DNA from: Crassaminicella indica
GTDB lineage: Bacteria > Bacillota > Clostridia > Peptostreptococcales > Thermotaleaceae
Direction of reading: 5' to 3'
Assembly: GCF_019203185.1 (NCBI RefSeq)
Contig: NZ_CP078093.1
Coordinates: 1,833,058-1,897,057, forward strand
Length of the DNA stretch: 64,000 bases
Positions 35,032 to 44,185 of the stretch are shown in pieces. The notes below the pieces were generated by a model that was not told the DNA's origin, ran no database searches, and saw only the letters and a list, made by a program, of their open reading frames with translations. The first letter of the stretch is position 1, and each line of letters starts with the position of its first letter. The position numbers were made by a program, and so were the translations under genes.

Positions 35032-35153
35032 ATGTCTAAGTATTTAACCTTTGAAGACCGTCTTGAAATAGAAGTTTCACTAAAAGATAATCATTCTTTT
35101 GGTGAAATTGCTAGAAAATTAAATAAAGATCGCACTACAATTTCTAAAGAAAT
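35032..35153 (+). mobile_element. IS30-family transposase N-terminus, cut by IS66
   Basis: ATG 35032 behind AAGGAG begins MSKYLTFEDRLEIE and continues to FGEIARKLNKDRTTISKE, the helix-turn-helix of IS30 transposases. The frame is interrupted by the IS66 left end at 35154. Confidence 0.75.
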
Positions 35154-35246
35154 GTAATCGTCAAAGATTTTCTGCCTAGTAGTTTGCACCTTACTTTGCT
35201 AGAATAACAGATAACAAAATCTATTGTATAGTAGGAGTTACCTGTT

Positions 35247-35573
35247 ATGAAGGAAGAATCACCAGCTATTGACTGGGAAGATATTTTGAATAGATTTTCT
35301 TTACATAAAGGAACTATTAGGTCTTTTTGCAAAGAAAATAACATTAGCATCCATCAACTATATTACAGAAGAAAAAATATCAAAAAGAAAGATCATCAAG
35401 TATTTCATGCTATCAACATTAAAGAAAAAACTTCTAAAAACGTATCTACTACATCTACATCGTATCCAGCAAATAGTATTAAAATTGAGATAGGAAAAGC
35501 CAAAATATATATTCAAAATAATGACAAGGCTTCTCTATCATCCATTTTGGAAGCGATTATGAAGAAATGTTAA
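35247..35573 (+). CDS. tnpA: IS66 accessory protein TnpA
   Basis: A 108-aa protein of the IS66 Orf1 type. It has an N-terminal helix-turn-helix-like part (DWEDILNRFSLHKGTIRSFC with CKENNISIHQLYYRRK) and a basic C-terminal half. It overlaps the tnpB start by 7 bases. It is intact, but its partners are broken. Confidence 0.75.
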   Translation: MKEESPAIDWEDILNRFSLHKGTIRSFCKENNISIHQLYYRRKNIKKKDHQVFHAINIKEKTSKNVSTTSTSYPANSIKIEIGKAKIYIQNNDKASLSSILEAIMKKC

Positions 35574-35726
35574 ATATAGATAAAATAGATACAGTATACT
35601 TAGCCTGTGGGGCTACTGATCTTAGGAAAAGTATTGATGGATTTTAGTTATACTACTATCGCTTAGAAAGAAATAAGTTTAAATGGCCTATGTCAAAAGA
35701 AGAAGCCCTAAAAGAATCAAGATTTT
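35567..35726 (+). pseudogene. IS66 tnpB remnant
   Basis: It starts MLNIDKIDTVYLACGATDLR and continues to KSIDGF before a stop at 35645-35647. The C-terminal scrap [19 protein letters not shown] follows in another frame. About 60 residues are missing between them. Confidence 0.7.
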
Positions 35727-36060
35727 ACCAAATTTCCTTATCTTTTTAGAAAATGGAACACTTGAAATAGATAATAATGGCGCTGAAAGATCCATAAAGC
35801 CATTTATAATAGGTCGTAAAAACTGGCTCTTTTCAGCATCATCAAAAGGAGCAGATTCAAGTGCACTGCTTTATAGTATTATAGAAACAGCAAAGCTTAA
35901 TCATCTAGCAGTAGAAAAATATCTACTATACTTGATGGATGAATTATCAAAGCTTCAAAACAAAGATAAATCATCTTTATCACAGCTTCTTCCTTGGGCC
36001 AGTGAACTCCCAAAAGAACTAAAAATTGAACTAAAAAAAGATCAATCCAGTAAGAGATAA
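35683..36060 (+). pseudogene. IS66 transposase (TnpC) C-terminal fragment
   Basis: About 110 residues from the transposase end, including [19 protein letters not shown] and [15 protein letters not shown], the last DDE-domain Glu region of the IS66 family. The catalytic Asp residues are gone, so it is inactive. Confidence 0.8.
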
Positions 36061-36135
36061 TTCTCCTACTGGATTAAATTTTATCAGGTATTAAATTTAT
36101 TTTCTATGCATCTATTTTTTGACGGATACTTTAAA

Positions 36136-36642
36136 ATGAATATATCAATTAGATTAGAAAATCAAAATGATTTTAGAAATGTAGAAAACATGACAAGAGA
36201 GGCGTTTTGGAATTTATATCGACCTGGTTGTGTGGAACATTTTATTATTCATAAAATCAGAAAGATAAGTGCTTTTATCCAAGAATTGGATTTTGTTGCA
36301 TGTGATGAAGATATAATTGTTGGCAATATAATTTACTCAAAAGCAAAGGTCGTTAATAAAAATAAGGAAGAATTTGAAGTTCTATGTATGGGGAGGCCTC
36401 TTGGAGTATTGCCTACTTATCAAGGTAAAGGAATTGGAACTTTACTTATGAAACACTCTATTAAAGTTGCCAAGACATTAGGGTTTAATGCAATTGTATT
36501 AGAATTATATAAATGTTCTTTAAAAGGAATTTCAGGCAAGTACTACGAGGATTCTGTTTTTGAAATAGATAATGAGGAATTAAATATTTTCGATAAACTG
36601 TTTCCATATAAAGAAAAACGAATTACTGATACTCAATTGTGA
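36136..36642 (+). CDS. GNAT acetyltransferase, probably damaged
   Basis: About 168 aa. The acetyl-CoA motif LGVLPTYQGKGIGTLLMKHS (Q-x-x-G-x-G/A) is intact. The end matches a group of GNAT enzymes that finish GISGKYYEDSVFEID..LFPYKEK. In those homologues about 30 residues with a G-x-P/A-x-Y-Y-x-R-F-G-F segment lie between LGFNAIV and LELY, and here the two are joined directly. IS66 copy D ends 7 bases before ATG 36136, so the native ribosome site is lost, and an in-frame ATG at 36106 lies inside the IS end. It is likely non-functional or altered. Confidence 0.6.
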   Translation: MNISIRLENQNDFRNVENMTREAFWNLYRPGCVEHFIIHKIRKISAFIQELDFVACDEDIIVGNIIYSKAKVVNKNKEEFEVLCMGRPLGVLPTYQGKGIGTLLMKHSIKVAKTLGFNAIVLELYKCSLKGISGKYYEDSVFEIDNEELNIFDKLFPYKEKRITDTQL

Positions 36643-36668
36643 TGGTTGATAACAAGTTGTAAAATAGC

Positions 36669-36707
36669 AAACCGGTTAATGTGGAAGTTTACTTTAACCG
36701 GTTTTTT
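36669..36707 (+). terminator. Terminator after the acetyltransferase
   Basis: AAACCGGTTAA / TTAACCGG stem followed by T6. The same structure is duplicated at 29076. Confidence 0.85.
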
Positions 36708-36826
36708 GTTTAAAAAAATAATAAAACTTTATAAAAACTTTATAATTGCAAATTAAAGTATTATTTGCAAAGGAAATTAACGATTATTTATTCAAACCAT
36801 CAATATTCAATGGAGGGATAATCAAT

Positions 36827-37525
36827 ATGGGAAATTTAATACTTGAGGCTAAAAACTTAAAAAAATATTATGGAAAGCAGCTTGCTGTAAATAATGTTTC
36901 ATTGCAAATTCCAAAGGGATCTATATACGGACTTTTAGGCCCTAATGGTGCAGGCAAGTCAACAACTCTAAAAATGCTTACAGGTTTAATAAATCCAAGT
37001 GGAGGTGAAATTATTGCTTTTGGTGAACCCTGGCAACGCAGGCATCTTTCTCGAATTGGTTCCCTTATAGAGTCTCCATCACTTTATGGAAATCTGACAG
37101 CATTTGAAAATCTTTTAATTCATACAAGGCTTATGGGAATATCAGAAGAAAAGATTTATGATGTCCTTGAACTTGTGGATTTAAAGGATACAGGTAAAAA
37201 ACTTACATCGCATTTTTCAATGGGAATGAAGCAAAGACTTGGAATCGCGATAGCACTTATAGGAGAGCCAGAACTGTTGATTCTTGATGAGCCAACAAAT
37301 GGGCTTGATCCGGTGGGGATACAGGAGCTAAGGGAACTTATTTGCTCATTTCCCAAGAGGGGAATAACGGTTATTCTTTCAAGCCATATATTGTCGGAGG
37401 TTTCTCAAATCGTTGACAATATTGGTATTATAAGTGAAGGTATGCTTAAGTATCAGGGAAGGATAAGCCGTGGGGAAGATATTGAAGAGCTATTCATGAG
37501 CGTAGTAAAGGAGGGGAAAAGATGA
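36827..37525 (+). CDS. Lantibiotic-immunity-type ABC transporter ATP-binding protein (LanF/BcrA-like)
   Basis: A 232-aa ATPase that should power export or expulsion of antimicrobial peptides from the membrane. Walker A GPNGAGKST, signature FSMGMKQR and Walker B LLILDEPTNGLDP are present. The Q-loop Gln is replaced by Glu (IGSLIESPSLYGNLT), the E-loop that marks the lantibiotic immunity (LanFEG) and bacitracin-type subgroup. ATG 36827 follows TGGAGGG; a longer frame upstream lacks a site. It overlaps the first permease by 4 bases. Confidence 0.88.
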   Translation: MGNLILEAKNLKKYYGKQLAVNNVSLQIPKGSIYGLLGPNGAGKSTTLKMLTGLINPSGGEIIAFGEPWQRRHLSRIGSLIESPSLYGNLTAFENLLIHTRLMGISEEKIYDVLELVDLKDTGKKLTSHFSMGMKQRLGIAIALIGEPELLILDEPTNGLDPVGIQELRELICSFPKRGITVILSSHILSEVSQIVDNIGIISEGMLKYQGRISRGEDIEELFMSVVKEGKR

Positions 37526-38280
37526 TAAATATAATGCAGTCGGAATTTCTAAAATATAAAAGAACATTTACAAGGAAATTGATTATTTTTGCACCACTAT
37601 TTCTTGTGATATATGCACTGTTTCAAAAGCTTTTTATGCCTGCTGATTATTTAAGGCCTTGGCAGCTGCTTATAGACCTTGTATACAACTGGTCGCCTGT
37701 ATTATTTATACCAATCGGAATGGCATTATTTGCAGCATTAGTGAAGTTACAGGAAGAGAAGGCAGGAAATTACCGGGGGTTGTGTACACGTAATATTTCG
37801 CCTTTTCTTATATGGGTTGGTAAAGTAATAGTAATGGCAGTACACACGCTGCTTGCTACAATAGTTTTTATTATTTCAATAATAATCTCTGGATTTATCA
37901 CAGCTGGTGGGGCTGTTCCGTGGTTTAAAATTTTTGCAGGTGGGGTTGTTTTATGGGTAACATCCCTAGCATTAATACCAATACAACTATGGGCGGCTAC
38001 ATGGAAGGGCACATTTATAAGTATGGCTTTGGGCTTTACAGGAATGATTGCAGGAGTTATAGCTGCAGCAAAACCATATTGGGTATATGTGCCATGGAGT
38101 TGGCCTACGAGGCTTATGTGTCCAATAATAGGGATACATCCTAATGGAGTCTTATTGGAAGCATTGGATCCACTAAGAGATCCTTCGGTAATACCAATCG
38201 GGATAATACTATCGATTATGGCATTAATAATATCTACAATATTAACTGCAGTTTGGTTTACCAAAAGGGAGGTAAAATGA
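37522..38280 (+). CDS. Lantibiotic-immunity-type ABC permease (LanE/MutE-like)
   Basis: A 252-aa permease with six transmembrane helices, starting MINIMQSEFLKYKRTFTRKL as in LanE/LanG proteins. W/P-rich turns (VPWSWPTRLMCP) are typical. It is translationally coupled to the ATPase by ATGA. It forms a heteromeric exporter with the next gene product. Confidence 0.85.
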   Translation: MINIMQSEFLKYKRTFTRKLIIFAPLFLVIYALFQKLFMPADYLRPWQLLIDLVYNWSPVLFIPIGMALFAALVKLQEEKAGNYRGLCTRNISPFLIWVGKVIVMAVHTLLATIVFIISIIISGFITAGGAVPWFKIFAGGVVLWVTSLALIPIQLWAATWKGTFISMALGFTGMIAGVIAAAKPYWVYVPWSWPTRLMCPIIGIHPNGVLLEALDPLRDPSVIPIGIILSIMALIISTILTAVWFTKREVK

Positions 38281-39065
38281 TGAGGATATTATGGTCAGAA
38301 TGGATAAAAACCAAGCGTACACCAATAAGATGGCTTGTATTTTTAATGCCGGTAATTTTTTCTGGGTTTATTATTTGGTATTATTCCAATCTAACAATAA
38401 AGGCAGATGTTCAGATATCAATATTTCAAACCTTTTTTGAAATCTGGTCGGTACTGATTATTCCATTAGGTGCTGGCTTAATATCTGGCCTTATGATACA
38501 TCAGGAAGAGCTTGCTGGAAGTTTCAATGGCCTTCTTGGTGCAAAATTGCAAAGGCGTGATTTATACCTTGGAAAACTTGCAATTATTATTTTGTGTGTA
38601 TCAGTAAGTACTTTGATTGCTGTGGTGACACTTGGGGTTGGATTAGTTTTTATATTAAATATATCAATAACATGGTGGATTTTTATTGTATCAGCTATAA
38701 TGCTGATAATAGGAATGCTTCCATTATTGGCATTTCATCTATGGATAAGCTTTGCCTGGGGAATGGGTGCATCAATAGGCATTGGAGGAGGCGGTATGCT
38801 TATAGCAGCACTCATGGTAACAAGTCTTGGCGATAAAGTGTGGAAGTTTGTGCCGTGGGCATGGCCTGTAAGATTATCGATTCTTCCAGGAGCTTACCTG
38901 CTATATAAGCTTGGCATGAAATATCCCCCAGAGCTTGTTTCTTCGGGATATATAATAAATCAAATTTTAGAAGGGCTTATACCGACTTTGACACTTTTTA
39001 TAGTAATGCTGATCTGTGGTATAATATGGTTTAAAAAGTGGGAAGGAAGAAAAGTGTATGAGTAA
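38277..39065 (+). CDS. Lantibiotic-immunity-type ABC permease (LanG/MutG-like)
   Basis: A 262-aa permease with six transmembrane helices and the same W/P motif (FVPWAWPVRLSILPG). ATG 38277 (or the tandem ATG 38280) follows GGGAGG at 38268-38273. A reading from 38253 would overlap that site and is less likely. It overlaps the response regulator gene by 8 bases, so transporter and regulator are one transcript. Confidence 0.85.
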   Translation: MMRILWSEWIKTKRTPIRWLVFLMPVIFSGFIIWYYSNLTIKADVQISIFQTFFEIWSVLIIPLGAGLISGLMIHQEELAGSFNGLLGAKLQRRDLYLGKLAIIILCVSVSTLIAVVTLGVGLVFILNISITWWIFIVSAIMLIIGMLPLLAFHLWISFAWGMGASIGIGGGGMLIAALMVTSLGDKVWKFVPWAWPVRLSILPGAYLLYKLGMKYPPELVSSGYIINQILEGLIPTLTLFIVMLICGIIWFKKWEGRKVYE

Positions 39066-39753
39066 AATCTTAATTATAGATGATGAAGAAGATATTGTTG
39101 AACTTCTAAAGGATTCTCTGGAAAGCAAAGGACACATCGTCTTAACTGCCCGTGATGGAATTAAAGGGGTAGAAATGGCAAAGAAGCAGCCGGAACTTAT
39201 AATACTCGATATTATGATGCCGGGAATAGATGGATATGAAGTTTGCAGAAAAATAAGGGATATAGTTTTATGTCCCATAATATTTTTAAGTGCAAAACAA
39301 TCTGAAACTGACAGAATTAAAGGTCTTGCTCTTGGTGGGGACGATTATGTAGTAAAGCCCTTTAGCCTAAAGGAACTTCTTGCAAGAGTTGAAGCACATT
39401 TGAGAAGAGAGAAAAGAGCAGTTTTTCTCAATGAAACAGGGAAAAGGGTGTTTTTAAATTTCGGAAAGCTTACAATAGATTTAAGGTCTCGCCAGGTACG
39501 GATAAATGATATTCTTGTAGCTCTTACGAAGCGTGAATTCGATATTATTGAGCTGTTGTTATTACACCCTGGGCAGGTATTTTCAAAAGAACAGATATAC
39601 GAAAAGGTATGGGGTTATGACGCAGAGGGGGATTCCTTTACAGTAACGGAACATATAAAAAATATTAGAGCAAAGTTTAGTGAAATAGACCCAGATACTC
39701 AATATATCTCTACGGTATGGGGAATAGGCTATCGCTTTGAGAAACTTAAATAG
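39058..39753 (+). CDS. OmpR-family response regulator of the peptide-resistance module
   Basis: A 231-aa regulator. The receiver domain has DDEED at 8-12, phosphoacceptor Asp51 in LIILDIMMPG and the conserved Lys in VVKPF. A winged-helix DNA-binding domain follows from about 130 (ALTKREFDIIELL...YISTVWGIGYRF). It should switch on the LanFEG operon when the partner kinase senses peptide. The order ABC-ABC-ABC-RR-HK resembles the CprABC-type resistance loci of clostridia. Confidence 0.9.
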   Translation: MSKILIIDDEEDIVELLKDSLESKGHIVLTARDGIKGVEMAKKQPELIILDIMMPGIDGYEVCRKIRDIVLCPIIFLSAKQSETDRIKGLALGGDDYVVKPFSLKELLARVEAHLRREKRAVFLNETGKRVFLNFGKLTIDLRSRQVRINDILVALTKREFDIIELLLLHPGQVFSKEQIYEKVWGYDAEGDSFTVTEHIKNIRAKFSEIDPDTQYISTVWGIGYRFEKLK

Positions 39754-39782
39754 GATAATTTGAAATTCATAAGGAGATTCAA

Positions 39783-41249
39783 ATGCTGGAAAAAAAACCT
39801 TTAAAGACACAATTTATAATAAGTTTTACATTGATTATTATAATAAGTCTGCTTGCAACAATGCTTACTTACTATGCTGGATATAGTATATATAGAAGGA
39901 TTGAATACAAGAGACTATATCCTGCAAACTATTATGAAAATAAAATTCCTGAAATTGAGGAGTATATACGTAAGGCAGATTCTTTTATATTAAGTGAGGA
40001 GGGAAGACGGTCCCTTGATAAAATAATTCCTTTTGAAGGTATAGTATATCAAGTTATAGATGAAAGCGGGAATAAAATATATGGAACGGATAATTATGAT
40101 ATTATCAAGAGCAAAGAGGAATTATACAAAAGAATCAACACCACAATTGGAACAAGAGAGGGATATGCTAAAACTATTCCAATATTTGATTCTAAGGGAA
40201 AAATGCTTGGGGCTGTCTCGCTATATTATACAATAAAGCCCTATTATTTTAATAAGTCGGATAAAATATGGATAATCCCATTATTTATCGTAATTATTTT
40301 TTCTCCTTTTATTTATATAATAATTTTCACACTGTTTTTTTCAAGAAAATTTGCGTGTAATATAGGAAAACCTGTTGATGTGCTTATAAGGGCGTCAGAA
40401 AAGGTTAAGGAGAAGGATCTTGATTTTGAAATAGAATATAATGCTGATAACGAACTTGGAAAACTTTGTACTGCTTTTGATGAAATGAAAAATGAGCTTA
40501 GACAATCCCTAATTTTACAATGGAGGATAGAGCATGAAAAACATGATATGGTTGAGGCTCTTGCGCATGACCTTAAAACGCCTTTTTCTGTAATACAAGG
40601 ATATGCTGAATCCTTGTTGGATAGTGGTTGTAACGACAAGCAAAAAATAGAAAAGTATTTACGGGTAATAGAAGCAAATGCATATAAAGGCTCGAGATTG
40701 ATAAAGGAGATGCTCTACGTTTCTGAATTGGAAAGCACTGACGAAGGGCTTCGTATTGTTTCGATGGATATAGAAGCTTTTTTAATTGGGAAAAAAGAAA
40801 GCTATGAAATAATTACAAAGGATAAAGGGATATATTTTAATGTTAATATTAACTATGAAAATCATAATAAAAAAGTAATTCCTGTTGACGAAAATAAACT
40901 TGAGCGTATTCTGGATAATATTGTATTAAATGCTATTCGCTTTACACCTGAAAACGGAATAATAACAATAGATGTCTACATCAATAGTGAAAGTATTCGT
41001 TTTAAAGTATGTGATACTGGCAATGGATTTAGCAGTGAAGATTTGGAAAATGGTTTCAATAAATTCTATAGAGGTGATAAATCACGATCTTCCAAGAATG
41101 GTCATGCAGGACTCGGCCTTTACATTGCAAAGAAGTTGGTTAATATGCATGGAGGAAGCATTAAGGTATTTAACTTAAAGGATGTCGGAGCCTGTGTAGA
41201 GTTTGATTTATATTTCTCACCAAATAATAGTGATACTATAGATTACTGA
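39783..41249 (+). CDS. Sensor histidine kinase of the peptide-resistance module
   Basis: A 488-aa membrane kinase. Two transmembrane helices (about 10-32 and 163-188) enclose an extracellular sensor of about 130 residues. A HAMP segment follows, then the H-box ALAHDLKTP with phosphoacceptor about His262, the N-box RILDNIVLNAIRFTPENG and the G boxes DTGNGFSSED and GHAGLGLYIAKK. It phosphorylates the regulator encoded 29 bases upstream. The large outer loop differs from the tiny one of BceS-type kinases. Confidence 0.9.
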   Translation: MLEKKPLKTQFIISFTLIIIISLLATMLTYYAGYSIYRRIEYKRLYPANYYENKIPEIEEYIRKADSFILSEEGRRSLDKIIPFEGIVYQVIDESGNKIYGTDNYDIIKSKEELYKRINTTIGTREGYAKTIPIFDSKGKMLGAVSLYYTIKPYYFNKSDKIWIIPLFIVIIFSPFIYIIIFTLFFSRKFACNIGKPVDVLIRASEKVKEKDLDFEIEYNADNELGKLCTAFDEMKNELRQSLILQWRIEHEKHDMVEALAHDLKTPFSVIQGYAESLLDSGCNDKQKIEKYLRVIEANAYKGSRLIKEMLYVSELESTDEGLRIVSMDIEAFLIGKKESYEIITKDKGIYFNVNINYENHNKKVIPVDENKLERILDNIVLNAIRFTPENGIITIDVYINSESIRFKVCDTGNGFSSEDLENGFNKFYRGDKSRSSKNGHAGLGLYIAKKLVNMHGGSIKVFNLKDVGACVEFDLYFSPNNSDTIDY

Positions 41250-41465
41250 TAGAAGTATCAAAAGTGGAAGTGAATGATATGGTGAGACTCAATTTATAAT
41301 TATTTTTCTTCCCATTTTTTAAATATAATAGAAATAAAACTACTCCTGAATTGATAGAAAAGGTGCTAAAGATTTATGATCAGGATTATTTACAAAATGG
41401 TAAAGTAAAAGCTACTTATCATAATTTATTTTTTTATATAAGAGCGAAATATGTATGCTAAAAAT
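41250..41465 (+). pseudogene. Remnant of an unknown gene
   Basis: A frame without a start reads ..NRNKTTPELIEKVLKIYDQ.. and ..GKVKATYHNLFFYIRAKY.. to a stop near 41460. It looks like the tail of a real protein, but I cannot name it. Confidence 0.35.
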
Positions 41466-41510
41466 AAAAGAATCCTTCTTAGATAAGTCAAGAAAGATTC
41501 TTTTATTTTT
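41466..41510. terminator. Bidirectional terminator
   Basis: AAAAGAATCcTTCTT / AAGAAaGATTCTTTT stem with a 9-base loop. It serves the minus-strand glycosyltransferase gene. Confidence 0.8.
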
Positions 41511-42642
41511 ATACAATATTTATCGTATATTTTTCTTGTGTGCCTAAATCGAGTAGAAATTCGGCAATATCTTTTGAGGCATTTGGTTTTTTTAGTCTAG
41601 CCATATTTTGTTTGAAAATATTATATTTTTCTAGATCTTCTTTTAACAAATTGATACAAGAAATAAGCGAGTTAGGACTATTGGCTATCATACCTATGCC
41701 ATTATTTAATATAAATTCTGTATTTCGTTCCTCTTGACCGGGAAGCTTAGAGGTAACGATGATAGGAAGTTCTTTATTAAGGGATTCAGTAACAGTTATT
41801 CCACCAGGCTTTGTAATAATAAGGTCGCTTACGCTCATAAGCTCATCTATATTATTAACATAGCCAAATACTTTTAAATTAGGTCGATCAATTTTTTTAA
41901 GATATTTGTATAAATCCTCATTTTTACCTGTAACAACTAATAATTGAAGGTCCATGTTATAAGTAAATAGATAATTTAATGTATCTGTAATGTTACCAAG
42001 ACCTAAACCTCCTCCCATAATTAGGGCAGTGAATGTGTTTTTTATTTTTAGCTCTGAACACAATTTATTTCTATCTGGATGAAGATTAAATTTTTCATCT
42101 ACTGGGATGCCGAAAAATTTAGCTTTTTCCTCTGGAATTTGCCAATACTGAAACTGATAGGCAAAGGTTTCAGATGGGAAAATATAATAATCTACTTCTT
42201 TATTTATCCAGCTTGGATGTATTGTGTAGTCAGTAAGGATGGTGACCAAGGGGATGTTGATTTTACCTTTTCTTTTCATAACAGATAAAGCTTCTGCAGG
42301 GAATGGATGTGTACATACAATTACATGGGGCTCAAAATCTGCTAATAGCTTTGAAAGCTTTCTTGACAATAATATTTGATTTAAAAATTCGCTTACATCA
42401 GAAATAGAACTATCGGTATATTCAGAACGATTGTAAATAAATCTATATAGAGCAGGCATATATTTAATTGATTTCATATATGTCTCAATAATAATTTTAT
42501 GAAGATGATGATGCATATAGTTGAAAGTATCAATAATTCTTATATTATGATGATGCCAATGATTTTTAATATGTGCTGCAACCGTTTTGGCAACTTGATT
42601 GTGACCTTCTCCAGCAGACACAGTAAAAAATAATATATTCAT
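41509..42642 (-). CDS. Diacylglycerol glycosyltransferase (MGDG synthase/UgtP-like)
   Basis: A 377-aa GT28/MGDG-synthase-family enzyme that probably transfers glucose or galactose to diacylglycerol at the inner face of the membrane, making glycolipid or lipoteichoic-acid anchor. The N-terminal lipid-acceptor domain begins NILFFTVSAGEGHNQ, with IVCTHPFPAE further on. The UDP-sugar domain has GGGLGLGN and KPGGITVTE. The GTG at 42651 lies on the AGGAGG site itself, so the ATG at 42642 is the start. Confidence 0.82.
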   Translation of the reverse strand: MNILFFTVSAGEGHNQVAKTVAAHIKNHWHHHNIRIIDTFNYMHHHLHKIIIETYMKSIKYMPALYRFIYNRSEYTDSSISDVSEFLNQILLSRKLSKLLADFEPHVIVCTHPFPAEALSVMKRKGKINIPLVTILTDYTIHPSWINKEVDYYIFPSETFAYQFQYWQIPEEKAKFFGIPVDEKFNLHPDRNKLCSELKIKNTFTALIMGGGLGLGNITDTLNYLFTYNMDLQLLVVTGKNEDLYKYLKKIDRPNLKVFGYVNNIDELMSVSDLIITKPGGITVTESLNKELPIIVTSKLPGQEERNTEFILNNGIGMIANSPNSLISCINLLKEDLEKYNIFKQNMARLKKPNASKDIAEFLLDLGTQEKYTINIV

Positions 42643-42864
42643 ATAGCTCACCTCCTAAGTGAATATTATACCATTTTTAAGTAAAGTTTTAACCATTATC
42701 TAAAGAAAATATACTTTTTTTAAAAGCATACAAAAAATTCCATATGATTATTTTAATGAATGCTTTTATAATGAGCATATAGTATTTTGCATAAGCGTAT
42801 GTTAAAATAGGTTTTATATTAATAAAACTATTTTAGGAATGCAAATATTTATGGTGGTGATCAT

Positions 42865-43497
42865 TTGAAAAAATATATTTTAGAAAAAATATCGAATACT
42901 TTATTAAGTAAAATTTTTCATATAGCTTCTTTTGAAGCTGTGGACTGGATATGGGTCAATAAAGAAATATTTAAAGACTTATTATATAACCTAGATTTAG
43001 ATAAAGAATTTGATGAAAAAATACTAGATAGCTTTTTAGAAGCTGTTGATGATAAAGAGATTATTAATGCACTGATAAACCCTTTTCAAAAAGAAGGATA
43101 TACACCGATCAATCAATGGTTATTTGCAAATTTTGAAAAAGGATATAAAATCACAGAGGACATAGAGACGATTATATTTGTAAAAGAGAAATACTACAGA
43201 AAGCTTTTGATTAGAGCGATGCATCAATACAGTTGGATTTTAAAGGCAATGGCAATCGATACGTATAAAATGAGGATAGATGATAAAAGCTTAAAAGAGA
43301 TTTATGAAGAGTTATATGATGAAAATACCCGTATTGTTGAAGAAATATTATCAAAGGGGCAGTATGAGTTTTTGATAGGAGTTTGGAAATTTATACAAGA
43401 TACAAAAGAGTTATATTTTTATAAGGCAGGTAAATTTTTTAATAGCTGGTCACAAGGGGAAGTAGATGCTAAATTTGAAGAATTGATTTTAAAATAG
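42865..43497 (+). CDS. Unknown 210-aa soluble protein
   Basis: A helical, Trp/Tyr-rich and acidic protein starting at TTG 42865 behind a weak GGTGGTG site. There is no signal or membrane span. I do not recognise a family. It is monocistronic in appearance, with about 115 bases before the next gene. Confidence 0.6.
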   Translation: MKKYILEKISNTLLSKIFHIASFEAVDWIWVNKEIFKDLLYNLDLDKEFDEKILDSFLEAVDDKEIINALINPFQKEGYTPINQWLFANFEKGYKITEDIETIIFVKEKYYRKLLIRAMHQYSWILKAMAIDTYKMRIDDKSLKEIYEELYDENTRIVEEILSKGQYEFLIGVWKFIQDTKELYFYKAGKFFNSWSQGEVDAKFEELILK

Positions 43498-43612
43498 ATT
43501 TTAGGGACTTTTTTCCTAACAATATCTAATTTTTGATCGAAATAGCCATTTTTTCATGCTTTAGTGCTATAATAAAAAGTAGATATGTACTATATTCTGG
43601 AAGGGGATTTTC

Positions 43613-44173
43613 ATGAAAGGAAGCACAAAGGACATCAAAAAAATTGCAGATCAAATTGAGAGAGCAGAGGCAGTAGGAAATAAACTACAGTTAGAAAAAT
43701 TGATAGATGAAATGATCCGAACTTGTAAAAATATAAAGCTTGAATTAGAAGAGAAAAAGAAAATAGCTTATGAGATAAAATTAGAAAAGATTAATACAAT
43801 TCCTTTTGTTTATAAGCCTGTATTAAGAAAAAATTATTATGAAGGTACTTATTTAGAAGAATTTGCTGAAAGAAGAACTGCTGAATTGAAAGATGCAAAA
43901 GCATTAGATATACATAATAGATTTTGGCAAAACCATGAGGTACTAAGAGGGAATATATTTGGCTCTGTTCCTGCAGAATTAATCGGTAAGGATGCAGTCA
44001 ATAGATTAACTTATTTTGGATGGGATGAAGTTGATGTGAATGTACTAGAAGTACAAGAGCGTAAATGTGATATGAAAGCATTAGTAGAGTATTGTGAACT
44101 GCATTTTAGTCATTTTCTTATTGTAAACGAAAAATCAACAGGGACTGAACTTATTCTACATTATGATATCTAA
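43613..44173 (+). CDS. Unknown 186-aa protein
   Basis: The first 70 residues are a charged coiled coil. The rest is mixed, with motifs such as RFWQNHEVLRGNIFGSVPAE. ATG 43613 follows GGAAGGGG. It ends 12 bases before the sensor-kinase gene, so it may be the first gene of that operon. Function unknown. Confidence 0.6.
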   Translation: MKGSTKDIKKIADQIERAEAVGNKLQLEKLIDEMIRTCKNIKLELEEKKKIAYEIKLEKINTIPFVYKPVLRKNYYEGTYLEEFAERRTAELKDAKALDIHNRFWQNHEVLRGNIFGSVPAELIGKDAVNRLTYFGWDEVDVNVLEVQERKCDMKALVEYCELHFSHFLIVNEKSTGTELILHYDI

Positions 44174-44185
44174 GAAGGTGTTATA

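Larger units (their letters stand above)
35154..36129 (+). mobile_element. IS66 element with internal deletion (copy D)
   Basis: 976 bp with both ends: GTAATCGTCAAAGATTTT at left and GACGGATAC at right. A complete IS66 of this type would be about 2.5 kb. tnpA is whole, tnpB is broken, and only the last quarter of tnpC remains. The flanks differ (AAAGAAAT left, TTTAAAAT right), so there is no target duplication and the site has been rearranged. Confidence 0.85.

Noticed and set aside
38594-38836. Plus-strand frame inside the LanG-like permease gene
   Set aside because: Shadow frame within a coupled operon gene; no start site.
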